Shown: positions 7,930 to 16,372, numbered from the stretch's first letter. The stretch is 64,000 nt of DNA from Natronospira elongata (GCF_034931365.1 NZ_JAYGII010000003.1:116096-180095); one strand, 5' to 3'. Program-made: numbers and translations. Notes: generated from the sequence alone by a model not told the origin.

Positions 7930-9311
7930 CAACTGCCGAAGCGGAAACCGAACTGAAAATAGCCGCTGACTTCATTGCTGTTCCCGGCTGCGCCGATGTC
8001 CACGTGTATGGGGCCGGGGGAAAGACCGACACCAACAGAGGCCACGTCTTCGATCAAACTGTCAGAGGCGAGATTGATCCGGTAGCCGGCACGCAGCTGG
8101 ATCCAGGAGAGAGGCCGCAACTCACCGCCGAAGGACAGGAAGCGGGTATCCGGCCCAAAGCCCAGAGGCTTGTTCTCGGTAATATCCAGATCAGCGGCCA
8201 ATGTAAACATGCGGCGATCCCAGCTGAATCCCACTCGAAGCTGTGGATCCAGATCGATGTCACGGCCCTCCACGGTCCCATAGGATTGAGGGAAGAGATT
8301 ACGAAGGCTGGCACCGACCCGCATGTCGTCCCGGATAGCCATGGCAACACCAATATCCACATTCATGTTGCTATGACTGTCTCGCCGGTCATCAAAATCC
8401 ACATCGTCTTCGTCCTGGACCGTGACGATGTAATCGAAGGTATCAACGTCCACCAGCTTGGGGGTTACACCGACCGCCAGAGTACGGCCACCGACATGAA
8501 AGTCCCGCGCCAGGGTGAAACCAAGCTCCTGCATTACCGCACCCTGGAACTGGAACTCGGAAACGAAATCGTCGGTAGTGTCCTCGTCGGGCAGGTCCGC
8601 ATCACGACATTCTTCCAGACGATCCTGGTCCGGCTCATCGCCGGAAGCGGCCTCCTCCAGACAGGAGACCACATTCGCCGCAAGCCCGAAACTGCCATCG
8701 ATCAAGCCGAAATCCTGCTCATCAAGCAGGAAGAGACCGCCCCCCAGACCCCGCACCTGGTAATGGAGGCCCGTTCCCCAGGCACCCAGGCGGGTACCGA
8801 AAGCACCGGAGGCCCTGGCTTCAAAGGTAATCGGCTTATCGGACATGGCCTCGATACGCTGCTTTAATTCCTCGCGGGTGCCATCCAGGGTATTGAGGTC
8901 GGCGGACAAAAGACTGATGTCCTGCTCCAGGGCTTCGTTGCTGTCATATTCCTCGTTATCGATTCGCTGCTGGATCAGGCTGAAGGTGTCATTGAAGGCC
9001 CTGATATCGATTTCAGCCCGATCAATGACATTGGAGTCATCGAACTCATCGAAGGCATCAATGAATTCCTCCTGATCCGCCAGGGAGACCCCGAAGGAGG
9101 GAAAAGTCAGCCCGGTCCGGTAACGGCGCATGGAGGGTGCTGCCAGAGCGGCGTTATACATCACTGAATTCGGCCCATCGGCAGTGGCCACGGCGGCCCC
9201 CCCCATCCCCAAGGCCCGCGGCTCCGCCGGCAGGAAGGGATCGGCGATCAGGATCGCCGGCAGAGAAAAAACGGCGATACCAGCGACCAGGGCAGTGCGT
9301 GATCTAGACAT
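7929..9311 (-). CDS. TraF-like outer-membrane beta-barrel protein
   Basis: 460 residues from the ATG at 9311, chosen because an AGGGGGAGCCC ribosome site precedes it and a signal peptide (residues 1-22, ending near LPAILIA-DP) begins there. The mature start PRALGMGGAAVATADGPNSVMYNAAL is the hallmark of the TraF_2/PorV-like outer-membrane family often annotated 'conjugal transfer protein TraF', although no conjugation genes are near. The middle part (about residues 75-150) is acidic and likely helical, and the C-terminus ends in alternating strands closing with Phe (FQFGFRFGS). It is probably an outer-membrane channel or assembly factor; the cargo is unknown. It is coupled to the DJ-1/PfpI gene. 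Confidence 0.8.
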   Translation of the reverse strand: MSRSRTALVAGIAVFSLPAILIADPFLPAEPRALGMGGAAVATADGPNSVMYNAALAAPSMRRYRTGLTFPSFGVSLADQEEFIDAFDEFDDSNVIDRAEIDIRAFNDTFSLIQQRIDNEEYDSNEALEQDISLLSADLNTLDGTREELKQRIEAMSDKPITFEARASGAFGTRLGAWGTGLHYQVRGLGGGLFLLDEQDFGLIDGSFGLAANVVSCLEEAASGDEPDQDRLEECRDADLPDEDTTDDFVSEFQFQGAVMQELGFTLARDFHVGGRTLAVGVTPKLVDVDTFDYIVTVQDEDDVDFDDRRDSHSNMNVDIGVAMAIRDDMRVGASLRNLFPQSYGTVEGRDIDLDPQLRVGFSWDRRMFTLAADLDITENKPLGFGPDTRFLSFGGELRPLSWIQLRAGYRINLASDSLIEDVASVGVGLSPGPIHVDIGAAGNSNEVSGYFQFGFRFGS

Positions 9312-9468
9312 GGGCTCCCCCTGACTAAAACTTGAGAAAATCCCCCGTATCGACAATGGAGAGTGTTTATCGCCCCTGCCGATCCACCCAAAGTATGGCG
9401 CTGAATGCGGTAAATGAAAAGCCGGATTGACGGGTGGCGCGCCATGGGGGACGACCGGCAATCACAGC

Positions 9469-9500
9469 AAAAAAGGGCCCGACCTTCACGGCCGGGCCCT
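9469..9500 (-). terminator. Intrinsic terminator after the DUF4397 gene
   Basis: Read on the minus strand, stem AGGGCCCG / CGGGCCCT around a short interior loop, followed by T6, 25 bases past the stop of the DUF4397 lipoprotein gene. Confidence 0.85.
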
Positions 9501-9524
9501 GGATTCCTCCACAATCAGATCAAA

Positions 9525-10913
9525 TCAATCTGCTTCGCGGTCAACAATCAGCCACGGCGTCGGCTCTTCGTCGCCCTCCTCGCTTTCCGGCAGCGCAACC
9601 ACGGTATACACACTGCCTGCATCGAACTCGAGATCAAGCGGGCCGATAACAGGATCGCCACCGTCCGAGGTAACCACAGCCACCGAATAGGTGCCGGCCG
9701 CGGCTTCGGCGAAATCACTGGCCTCGCCTTCCGACAATTCCTCGATCAGCGCTCCACCGTCGGCCTCCACATCCACCGTGGGCCCGGGAATAATGCCGTG
9801 GACGGCGCGGATGGCGAAATCATCTCCGGACACCGGCCCGGAACGGTCCAGGGTAGGCAGGAAGGTCAGACTTCCAGCACCCGCTTCACCCAGGGCAAAG
9901 ACGGAATAGGCATTGCCCGGCTCAGGGGACAGATCAAGCTCACCGACAACATTGCCGTCTGCATCCAGCACTCTGGCGAGATAATCCAGCTCGCCCAGCA
10001 CGCGGACATAGCCGGTGTGTTCGAAGTAGGACAAGCCCTCAACCAGGGGAATCCAGGAATCACCCTCATCCGTGCTTACTTCCACATCCACCGGACCGGC
10101 ATCCGGGCTACCATGGGCAACGCGCACCTCCGATTGCTGATCAATGAGCGGCAGGAAGGGGGCGGCACCCACATCAGTGGCAGCACCGATGAGAATCGGG
10201 GAAAAGCCCTGATCGGTGTTCACCGCGGCGGCCAGCATGGAGACGCCCGGGAAATCGCCGAGCTCAGCCACATAGTCATAGACCACGTCGGTTGTCCCGC
10301 TGACCGTAACCCGAATACGACTGGTCTCGGCAGCCACTTCGAGAAACTCGTCGGCAATATCGCCGAAAGCCAGATCGGTCGCCGCCGGCTCGGCATCGTC
10401 CAGATCGGCATCCACGGTCGTCAGATAGAGATCCACCGCGGGCGCGCCGACAGCCAGGTGAGCCGGTCGCAGCTTCACGAAGCCATCAGCCACACCATCA
10501 TTGAGATCGCTGATGATGGCCACGTCCAGATTGCCGGCTTCAACCGAACCCCAGACGATAAAGCTGTATCGACCGTCAGCCGAGGGTGTCACTGCCTGAT
10601 CGATAACAGCATCTTCCAGCTCGCCGCCCGCAGGGACCACCTGAACGGTGAGCTCATCGGCCGGCACCTCCAGGTAAGGGCTCGCCAGGGGAAAGCCAAC
10701 CTCTTCCAGCACCAGCTCACCACCTACGTAGATGTCCACCGGCCCCGCATCGGGCGAGGCGTGGTAGGCGCGAAGCTCGGCAACCTCACCGGCATCGCCA
10801 TTACCATTGCCAGCATCGTCGTCATCATCGCTGGAACTGCTGGAGCTGAAGCAGCCGGCAAGCGCAAAAAACGCAGCCAGCAACAAACTAAGCAAAAACT
10901 GCCGTTTCTTCAT
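9525..10913 (-). CDS. DUF4397-repeat lipoprotein
   Basis: 462 residues from the ATG at 10913, preceded by a strong CAGGAGG site. The N-terminus KKRQFLLSLLLAAFFALAGC has a charged start, hydrophobic core and lipobox LAGC, so it should be a lipoprotein anchored through Cys. A Ser/Asp/Gly-rich linker follows. Four related modules then carry the DUF4397 signature: RAYHASPDAGPVDIYV (about residue 47), RPAHLAVGAPAVDLYL, RVAHGSPDAGPVDVEV and RAVHGIIPGPTVDVEA. The domain is beta-rich, of unknown function, and common on secreted or surface proteins. The protein is strongly acidic. A promoter with an embedded palindrome lies upstream. Confidence 0.85.
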   Translation of the reverse strand: MKKRQFLLSLLLAAFFALAGCFSSSSSSDDDDDAGNGNGDAGEVAELRAYHASPDAGPVDIYVGGELVLEEVGFPLASPYLEVPADELTVQVVPAGGELEDAVIDQAVTPSADGRYSFIVWGSVEAGNLDVAIISDLNDGVADGFVKLRPAHLAVGAPAVDLYLTTVDADLDDAEPAATDLAFGDIADEFLEVAAETSRIRVTVSGTTDVVYDYVAELGDFPGVSMLAAAVNTDQGFSPILIGAATDVGAAPFLPLIDQQSEVRVAHGSPDAGPVDVEVSTDEGDSWIPLVEGLSYFEHTGYVRVLGELDYLARVLDADGNVVGELDLSPEPGNAYSVFALGEAGAGSLTFLPTLDRSGPVSGDDFAIRAVHGIIPGPTVDVEADGGALIEELSEGEASDFAEAAAGTYSVAVVTSDGGDPVIGPLDLEFDAGSVYTVVALPESEEGDEEPTPWLIVDREAD

Positions 10914-11003
10914 GATTTGACCTCCTGGAAGCGAAGCGCAGCCGCCCCACGTTGGTACCCATGTTCGTTTGGCGTGCGTAGACACCCACGTGCCCACGCC
11001 CCA

Positions 11004-11031
11004 AATGTACATGCTTTGTACATGAAGTCAA
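11004..11031 (-). promoter_or_regulatory. Promoter with operator palindrome inside the spacer, upstream of the DUF4397 gene
   Basis: On the minus strand, TTGACT (11031-11026), a 16-bp spacer and TACATT (11009-11004) form a sigma70-like promoter. The spacer and -10 are overlapped by a 19-bp palindrome ATGTACA-N5-TGTACAT (11005-11023), a placement expected for a repressor operator. Assignment is by pattern only. Confidence 0.5.
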
Positions 11032-11202
11032 CAACATTTAAGGCTTTTTTGACAAAGCGTTACGCTGCCTGGGAATTTTCTGTATCGATTTTATATCACT
11101 TTTTAACTTATTATGGATCGATCATCGTCAACCACGGGCGTATACCGGCAGCGAATGACCGAAGCAAGGGGGTGCCTGGATTACAAAGGGGGACGGGAAG
11201 GC

Positions 11203-11853
11203 TCAGTCGAGGGGATTACCCACCCAGACAACTTTGCCGAAAACGGACAGGTCCGATTTGCGTTCCTGGCGCAAATACTGTTCCCGGTAGGCGGGATTGT
11301 CATTGGTGGCGAGGACACCACCCTCAACATCAAGCTGGATGCGCCTGACAAGCAGGGCGCCATCCACCTCGAGTACGTAGAGACCGTCTTCACTCAACTC
11401 ATCGTGAGAAGCATCCACCAACAGGAGTGCCCCATCCTGCACGGTCGGGGTCATGCAGTCGCTACGGCTCTCAAGCAAGCGCAAGTGCTTCTCGTTCCAG
11501 CCACGCTCACGCAGCCAATCCGGCTGAAATGCAATCCATAGCGGCTCGCTCCGTCCGCCCTGGAGATCCTGATTGGACTCCGCCGGATCAGCCACGGCAG
11601 GTTGCTCCAGGGCGACAAAATCCACCGCCGGCCCAAGATCCCCTTCCCGTTCCGGGCCTTCACCAGTCAACAACCAATGCGCAGACACCCCGGCGGCGCG
11701 GGCAATACTGGCCAGGCGGGATGCCTTGGGCTCGGCATTACCGGACAGGTAGGTCTCCAGAGTACGCCGGGGAATCCCCGTCTCGCGGGCCAGGCAGGCA
11801 CCATTACCCGCCAATTCCGCACATCGCCTTAATCGTTGTTTGAGCATATCCAT
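11203..11853 (-). CDS. Phage-repressor-like regulator, HTH plus degenerate S24 peptidase domain
   Basis: 216 residues from the ATG at 11853. Residues ~5-60 form an XRE-type helix-turn-helix (CLARETGIPRRTLETYLSGN). Residues ~105-210 match the LexA/CI-type S24 domain. At the active site the usual G-D-S-M-x-P-T reads S-D-C-M-T-P-T, so the serine nucleophile is Cys (codon TGC), and the usual V-K-R general-base lysine is Arg (LLVRRIQ). RecA-stimulated self-cleavage is therefore doubtful. It is divergent from a Ner-like gene across a 148-bp gap with short palindromes, the layout of a phage lysis-lysogeny switch. No other phage genes are nearby. Confidence 0.85.
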   Translation of the reverse strand: MDMLKQRLRRCAELAGNGACLARETGIPRRTLETYLSGNAEPKASRLASIARAAGVSAHWLLTGEGPEREGDLGPAVDFVALEQPAVADPAESNQDLQGGRSEPLWIAFQPDWLRERGWNEKHLRLLESRSDCMTPTVQDGALLLVDASHDELSEDGLYVLEVDGALLVRRIQLDVEGGVLATNDNPAYREQYLRQERKSDLSVFGKVVWVGNPLD

Positions 11854-11897
11854 TGACTCCGAGCTGCCCTGCTTATTTGCCCGCCCGGCGGATGGCC

Positions 11898-11989
11898 GAA
11901 TGGGACATTCCTCATCTTTCACTGTCGAAACTGGTAATTGCCGCCCAGTCTTGGCAAGATGTTGCGCTCTACTGGAGCAGTACTCTGCT
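11898..11989. promoter_or_regulatory. Candidate operators between the divergent regulator genes
   Basis: The gap between the S24-type repressor and the Ner-like gene holds a palindrome GAATG-GGA-CATTC (11898-11910) and AGCAG-TACT-CTGCT (11976-11989), the latter just before the Ner-like start. Both could be repressor sites for the divergent promoters. No clear -35/-10 pair was picked out. Confidence 0.35.
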
Positions 11990-12001
11990 ACGTAACCGCC
12001 A

Positions 12002-12295
12002 ATGACCAAAAGCCACGCCCCAGATATCCCCAGCGAGCCGCGGCAGCGACGGGAATGGATCAAATACCAGCTTCGTTTGCGCGGCTCCTCGCTTGCCGAC
12101 GTGGCCCGGCGGCATGGCGTAAGCCGTGATGCAGCGATCCTGGCCTTGCGAAAACCTTACCCACGCATGGAAAGAGCAATTGCCGAGGCTATCGGACTCA
12201 AGCCACAGCAGATCTGGCCCGAGCGCTATGATGCCGCCGGCTTCCCCAACCGTCCCTTGGGACGCCCTAAAAAGTCTATCAGCAAGAAGACCTGA
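12002..12295 (+). CDS. Ner-like (Nlp/SfsB) DNA-binding protein
   Basis: 97 residues. The core REWIKYQLRLRGSSLADVARRHGVSRDAAILALRKPYPRMERAIAEAIGLKPQQIWPERY matches the Ner/Nlp family (residues ~17-75), small HTH proteins first known from phage Mu, where Ner shuts down early transcription. Host homologues (SfsB/Nlp) also exist. A basic tail follows (GRPKKSISKKT). It is divergent from the S24-type repressor, reproducing a Mu-like repressor/ner switch without any transposase or structural genes. Confidence 0.85.
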   Translation: MTKSHAPDIPSEPRQRREWIKYQLRLRGSSLADVARRHGVSRDAAILALRKPYPRMERAIAEAIGLKPQQIWPERYDAAGFPNRPLGRPKKSISKKT

Positions 12296-12465
12296 GACAA
12301 CAGCCCGTTGACCCAACGGCCATCCAATTCAGCTGGCCATTCGTCGGAAACAGGCATGGAAAATGGTCATATTGCCCAAGACCCGCTGCGTACAAGGGCG
12401 CAGACTTTTCATGCCGGCAACTCGGTGCTGGCCAAGGCTGAATTCTTCCAACGGCCTGCAGTCGG

Positions 12466-12486
12466 TTACACTGCGGATCAGTGTAA
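12466..12486. promoter_or_regulatory. 21-bp palindrome just upstream of the LOG-family gene
   Basis: TTACACTG-CGGAT-CAGTGTAA is a perfect 8-bp inverted repeat with a 5-bp spacer, ending 21 bases before the TTG start at 12508. It is a likely operator or 5' UTR hairpin; no T-tract follows. The rest of the gap 12296-12465 shows nothing recognisable. Confidence 0.4.
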
Positions 12487-12507
12487 AAAGCCGATGGAGT
12501 GCAGCAA

Positions 12508-13059
12508 TTGAGCAATGTTTGCGTCTTCTGCGGATCGCGGCATGGCCGGAATCCTGACTACACCCGCCTCGCTCACAATCTGGGCGCGGCGCTGGCAGAG
12601 CAAGGCCATGGCCTGGTTTATGGTGGCGGTCGTGTGGGCCTGATGGGCGTCATGGCCGACGCCGCAATGGCAGCCGGGGGCAAAGTGCTCGGCGTCATCC
12701 CCGAGTCTCTGGAGAGTCGCGAAGTTGGCCACCGCAACATCACGCGACTGGAAGTTGTGTCTGACATGCTCAGCCGCAAGCAACGGATGATCGAGCTATC
12801 AGACGCATTCATTGCCCTAGCCGGCGGCCTCGGTACGCTGGATGAGCTGTTCGAGGTGCTCACCTGGCGCCAGTTGGGCTTGATTGATGAGCCCATTATC
12901 CTGCTCGACCCCTTCGAGGATTTCACCGGGATCCGCAGCTGGATGGACCATGCCTGCCGACAAGGGTTCATGGACCCCGAGCATCGCGACATGCTGGTGG
13001 TCGCTCACAGCCCGCAGGAGGCCCTGGAACAACTGACCCCACGGGCTGCAGCCTCATGA
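12508..13059 (+). CDS. LOG family protein (cytokinin riboside 5'-monophosphate phosphoribohydrolase family)
   Basis: 183 residues from the TTG at 12508, preferred because GGAG lies 8 bases upstream and the protein then begins SNVCVFCGSR as in the family; an in-frame GTG at 12499 would overlap that site. Signatures are VYGGGRVGLMGVMADAA (about residues 33-49) and the LOG motif PGGxGTxxE, here in the form AGGLGTLDELFE (about 107-118). The family hydrolyses nucleoside 5'-monophosphates to free base and ribose-5-phosphate. In non-plant-associated bacteria the role is housekeeping or unknown. The stop overlaps the following acetyltransferase ATG by 4 bases. Confidence 0.9.
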   Translation: MSNVCVFCGSRHGRNPDYTRLAHNLGAALAEQGHGLVYGGGRVGLMGVMADAAMAAGGKVLGVIPESLESREVGHRNITRLEVVSDMLSRKQRMIELSDAFIALAGGLGTLDELFEVLTWRQLGLIDEPIILLDPFEDFTGIRSWMDHACRQGFMDPEHRDMLVVAHSPQEALEQLTPRAAAS

Positions 13060-13577
13060 ATGCGCGGGATAGAAATTCAGCAGGGGGGATACGAGCGGCG
13101 AAGGAAAGCGATTGGCCGCTTATGCGGTCCATTTTCCTGCAAGGTGTAGCGACCGGCCAGGCCAGCTTCGAAACGGAAAACAGTATTCCCAGGGACTGGT
13201 CCGAGTGGCGATCCTACAAGCATCCGGATTCGATCCTGGTTCATGAGAGCACAAAGGGTGTGACTGCCTGGGCTGCACTGGCCCCAACCAGCCAACGACG
13301 GTGCTATCAGGGGGTGGCGGAAGTGCAGTTGTATGTCGCGGAAAGCTGCCGTGGCCAAGGCCTGGGCCAACGCTTGCTGGATGCCCTTATCGACTATGCC
13401 GAAGCCAGGTCTCTTTGGACCCTGCAGGCAATCGTGTTCCCGGAAAATCAGGCAAGTCTTGGCCTGTTTCAATCCCGGGATTTTCGGCTCGTAGGCCGAC
13501 GGGAGAATATCGCCCGCATGAACGGCATCTGGCGAGACACCCTATTGCTGGAGCGGCGCTCTCCCAACATCTACTAG
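13056..13577 (+). CDS. GNAT family N-acetyltransferase (phosphinothricin-acetyltransferase-like)
   Basis: 173 residues. It has the PAT/MddA-type signature: ATGQASFETENSIPRDW near residue 32 for substrate binding, and the acetyl-CoA loop AESCRGQGLGQRLLDALIDYAE (about residues 92-113). Such enzymes acetylate small amines or amino-acid analogues; the substrate is not evident. The gene is translationally coupled (ATGA) to the LOG-family gene, so the two may share a pathway or only a promoter. Confidence 0.85.
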   Translation: MNARDRNSAGGIRAAKESDWPLMRSIFLQGVATGQASFETENSIPRDWSEWRSYKHPDSILVHESTKGVTAWAALAPTSQRRCYQGVAEVQLYVAESCRGQGLGQRLLDALIDYAEARSLWTLQAIVFPENQASLGLFQSRDFRLVGRRENIARMNGIWRDTLLLERRSPNIY

Positions 13578-13604
13578 GCGCTCAATCACTGCCCTTCCGT
13601 AAGC

Positions 13605-14240
13605 CTACCCAAACAGCTGGAAACTGACAGCAGTGAAATGGCAGATACTCCCGCCCAGAACGAAAAGGTGCCAAATGGCGTGGGAGTAAGGCACTCTTTC
13701 ATTGTGATAGAAAACCGTGCCGGCGGTGTAGGTGACGCCACCTATGATCAGCCAGCTGAGCGCCGCCGGCGGCAGTTCCCGGGTCATGGGCACGAAAGCC
13801 ACCATTGCCAGCCAGCCCATGGTGACGTAGGTGGCCGTGGATAACAGTCGGTAGCGTCCGGTGAAAAACAGTTTGAGCACGATGCCGAACGCCGCCAACC
13901 CCCAGATAACAGCGAATAGACTCCACCCCCAGCCGCCGTTCAGCCCCACCAGGGTGAACGGCGTATAGGTACCGGCGATCAGAAGGAAGATGGCGCAGTG
14001 ATCCAAAACCTTGAGGCGGCGACGCAGTGCCGGACGGCTGGCGGCATGATAGAGAGTGGAAGCCAGATACAGCAGGACCAGGGCAGTGACGAAAACCGAC
14101 GCAGTCACCACTTCCAGCGGCCCTGTGTAAATCGCGGCCAGGGTAATCAGCACCGTGCCGGCCACCAGGCTTACCAATACGCCCAGGCCATGGGTTGCCA
14201 CATTGGCCAGTTCCTCCGGTGACTGGCGAAGCCCGGTCAT
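13605..14240 (-). CDS. trhA: Hemolysin III / PAQR family membrane protein (TrhA)
   Basis: 211 residues with seven predicted membrane segments. Conserved PAQR residues are present: YLASTLYHAAS (about 60-70), LDHCAIFLLIAGTYTPF (about 80-96), and AIWHLFVLGGSICHF near the C-terminus (His residues of the presumed zinc site). The bacterial members have been linked to membrane-energy homeostasis (TrhA); 'hemolysin' is a historical name. It is convergent with the GNAT gene and lies after ribA on the same strand. Confidence 0.9.
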   Translation of the reverse strand: MTGLRQSPEELANVATHGLGVLVSLVAGTVLITLAAIYTGPLEVVTASVFVTALVLLYLASTLYHAASRPALRRRLKVLDHCAIFLLIAGTYTPFTLVGLNGGWGWSLFAVIWGLAAFGIVLKLFFTGRYRLLSTATYVTMGWLAMVAFVPMTRELPPAALSWLIIGGVTYTAGTVFYHNERVPYSHAIWHLFVLGGSICHFTAVSFQLFG

Positions 14241-14281
14241 ACTGCCTCCTGATTCAAACGAATGTTTGAACCATTATGACC

Positions 14282-14920
14282 TCAGTCTTCGCCGCCGTCC
14301 AGGGGGTCAAACAGGTGGCCCATGCGGTCTCGCTTGGTGCGCAGGTAGGCTTCGTTATGAGCAGTGGGATCGGCAATGATGGGCTCACGGTTCACCACCT
14401 CCACGCCCTCCGCACGAAGCGCCGAGAGTTTGCTCGGATTATTGGTCATCAACCGGACCTGCGGAAGCCCAAACCAGGCCAGAATATCAACGGCGGGACG
14501 ATAATTGCGCAGATCGGCATCAAAACCGAGGCGCTCGTTCGCTTCCACCGTGTCCAGACCCTGGTCCTGGAGGGCATAGGCCCGGATTTTCTCGGTCAGG
14601 CCGATGCCACGCCCCTCCTGGCGAAGATAAATCAGAATCCCGCGGCCCAGGGCGGCGATGCGGGCCAGGGCATCATCAAGCTGGCTGCCGCAATCACAGC
14701 GCAGGCTGCCCAACACCTCACCGGTCAGGCACTCCGAATGAACCCGGCAGAGCGGTGCCGGCTCGCCGCCCAGATCCCCCATTACCAAGGCCACATGCTC
14801 ACGGCCACTCCCCGCTTCGGCAAAGACATGCATACGAAAACAACCATGGGCGGTCGGCATGTCGCACTCACTGGAATGGCTGACGGTTCCCCTGCCGGAG
14901 GCGGCCTGCTGCTGCTTCAT
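14282..14920 (-). CDS. ribA: GTP cyclohydrolase II
   Basis: 212 residues from the ATG at 14920 (MKQQQAASGRG); longer readings add an unrelated basic leader. The enzyme opens GTP to 2,5-diamino-6-ribosylamino-pyrimidinone 5'-phosphate, the first step of riboflavin synthesis. Zinc ligands are in RVHSECLTGEVLGSLRCDCG (about residues 63-82), followed by RQEGRGIGLTEKIRAYALQD and MTNNPSKLSAL. It stands alone, with no DHBP synthase fusion. No FMN riboswitch was recognised upstream. Confidence 0.95.
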   Translation of the reverse strand: MKQQQAASGRGTVSHSSECDMPTAHGCFRMHVFAEAGSGREHVALVMGDLGGEPAPLCRVHSECLTGEVLGSLRCDCGSQLDDALARIAALGRGILIYLRQEGRGIGLTEKIRAYALQDQGLDTVEANERLGFDADLRNYRPAVDILAWFGLPQVRLMTNNPSKLSALRAEGVEVVNREPIIADPTAHNEAYLRTKRDRMGHLFDPLDGGED

Positions 14921-15142
14921 GGATCTCTCAGAATTCCTGAAAAATGGGCGTCTTATTCTACCGGAAGTCACCGCCCGGCACCGGAATCCCCCCGTCCGTC
15001 GCCAATCTGGCCCGCCCGTCACTCGACGACGGCAATACCCGAGCAGCCTGCTAGTCTCAAGTAAGAGTATTCAAGCAGCATTCCGGGTAGAATTGGGCCC
15101 GCCAACCCATTCCGGGAGGATAAAATTGGCGAGGGGACTCTC

Positions 15143-16333
15143 ATGCCGAGCGCGGGACAAGTCCGGGTGGCCGTTCACGATCTGGTCCCTGGATTATACA
15201 TAAGCCAGCTTGACCGGCCGTGGACGGAAACCCCCTTCCTGTTTCAGGGTTTCGAACTCCGCGACGAGCAGGAACTTGGCATCCTTAGAGATTATTGCCG
15301 CTATGTCTGGGTGGACGCGGCCCGCAGCCGGGTGCCCATTCCCGCAGCCAGCAAGCCAGTATCGACCACCTCACAACAACCCCCGGGCTTCGGTGCCGGC
15401 TTGAGCCGCTGCCAACAACGAAGACAACAGGCCAAAGCCATCCTGCGACCCGTCTTTGAGCAACTCAGTGAGGACACGGCCGCCTCGGTGGAGACGCTGG
15501 GTGAAAGCCTCAACAACCTCAACCGGGAACTGATCAATCATCCGGATGCCATGCTGTGGCTGAATGCCCTGTATGAGCCGGACCAACGGCTGATATCGCA
15601 CTCGCTCAACGTCTGCACCCTGTCGCTGCTCATGGCCGAGCAATTGAACCTGTCCATGGAAAACCGTACAGCCCTGGGCATGGCGGCGCTTCTGCATGAC
15701 GTGGGCAAACTCGGCCTGCCCGACCGAATCGTCTTTGAGCCATTGCAATTGCGGATGGACGATTGGGAACAGATTCACGCCATGCCGGTAAGGGGCGCTG
15801 AACGACTCAAACGCTGCGGACTGTCCGAAATGGTCATTGAGATGGTCCACCGCCACCAGGAACACCTGAATGGCGACGGCTTTCCCAGACAGCTCCGCGG
15901 CACCCGTGAGCTGTCACTGGAGACCCGCATACTTGGTCTGGCCAATGCTTACGATGCGATGACCGCTGACTGGCCCCGCAGACCTGCCCTATCGGGTCAT
16001 GAAGCGGCGGTACGGCTTAACCGTATTCAAGCCGATCGCTGGGGCCGGGAATGCATGGAAGGCCTGCGTCGTGCTCTGGGCGTTTACCCACCAGGCACCC
16101 AGGTATTGCTAACCAGCGGGGACAAGGCCGTGGTAATCATGAGCCAGCCGCAGACCCGACTCCGCCCAACCGTGGTCATCCACGAAAAGGCTGCAGGCCA
16201 GGCGCCGGAGAGCATGGCATTGACCGATCTGTCCATGCCAGGCTGCCGCCATCGAATTGAACGGCCACTCCCCGCACACCCGAAACAGGGAGAGCTGCTG
16301 GCCCACATCACGCATCGACTTCTGGCTGCCTGA
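15143..16333 (+). CDS. HD-GYP domain protein, probable c-di-GMP phosphodiesterase
   Basis: 396 residues. Residues ~6-60 match the DUF3391 module often found before HD-GYP domains. The HD-GYP part (about residues 140-330) shows LLHDVGKLGLPDRI (HD and K), then MPVRGAERL, MVHRHQEHLNGDGFP and the end of the metal site. The eponymous 'GYP' triad reads GDGFP, a variation seen in some members, so hydrolysis of cyclic di-GMP is likely but not assured. A C-terminal tail (about 330-396) has no recognised domain. It is monocistronic, converging on lpdA. Confidence 0.87.
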   Translation: MPSAGQVRVAVHDLVPGLYISQLDRPWTETPFLFQGFELRDEQELGILRDYCRYVWVDAARSRVPIPAASKPVSTTSQQPPGFGAGLSRCQQRRQQAKAILRPVFEQLSEDTAASVETLGESLNNLNRELINHPDAMLWLNALYEPDQRLISHSLNVCTLSLLMAEQLNLSMENRTALGMAALLHDVGKLGLPDRIVFEPLQLRMDDWEQIHAMPVRGAERLKRCGLSEMVIEMVHRHQEHLNGDGFPRQLRGTRELSLETRILGLANAYDAMTADWPRRPALSGHEAAVRLNRIQADRWGRECMEGLRRALGVYPPGTQVLLTSGDKAVVIMSQPQTRLRPTVVIHEKAAGQAPESMALTDLSMPGCRHRIERPLPAHPKQGELLAHITHRLLAA

Positions 16334-16372
16334 CTCAGGGGCGGAGCGTGTCTTAGGGAACCTCTGATTAAT

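Noticed and set aside
7929..9311. A conjugation gene cluster suggested by the TraF-like name
   Set aside because: No other tra, mob or relaxase genes are present; the family name is historical for these PorV/TraF_2-like proteins.
9414..11348. A long plus-strand frame (about 640 codons) opposite the DUF4397 gene
   Set aside because: No domain or ribosome site was seen; it mirrors the acidic DUF4397 gene and runs through its terminator and promoter.
11203..12295. A prophage
   Set aside because: Only the two regulators are phage-like; no integrase, transposase, structural genes or attachment repeats are near.
14282..15142. FMN riboswitch upstream of ribA, and similarly upstream of ribF
   Set aside because: The conserved RFN-element core sequences were not found in either leader.
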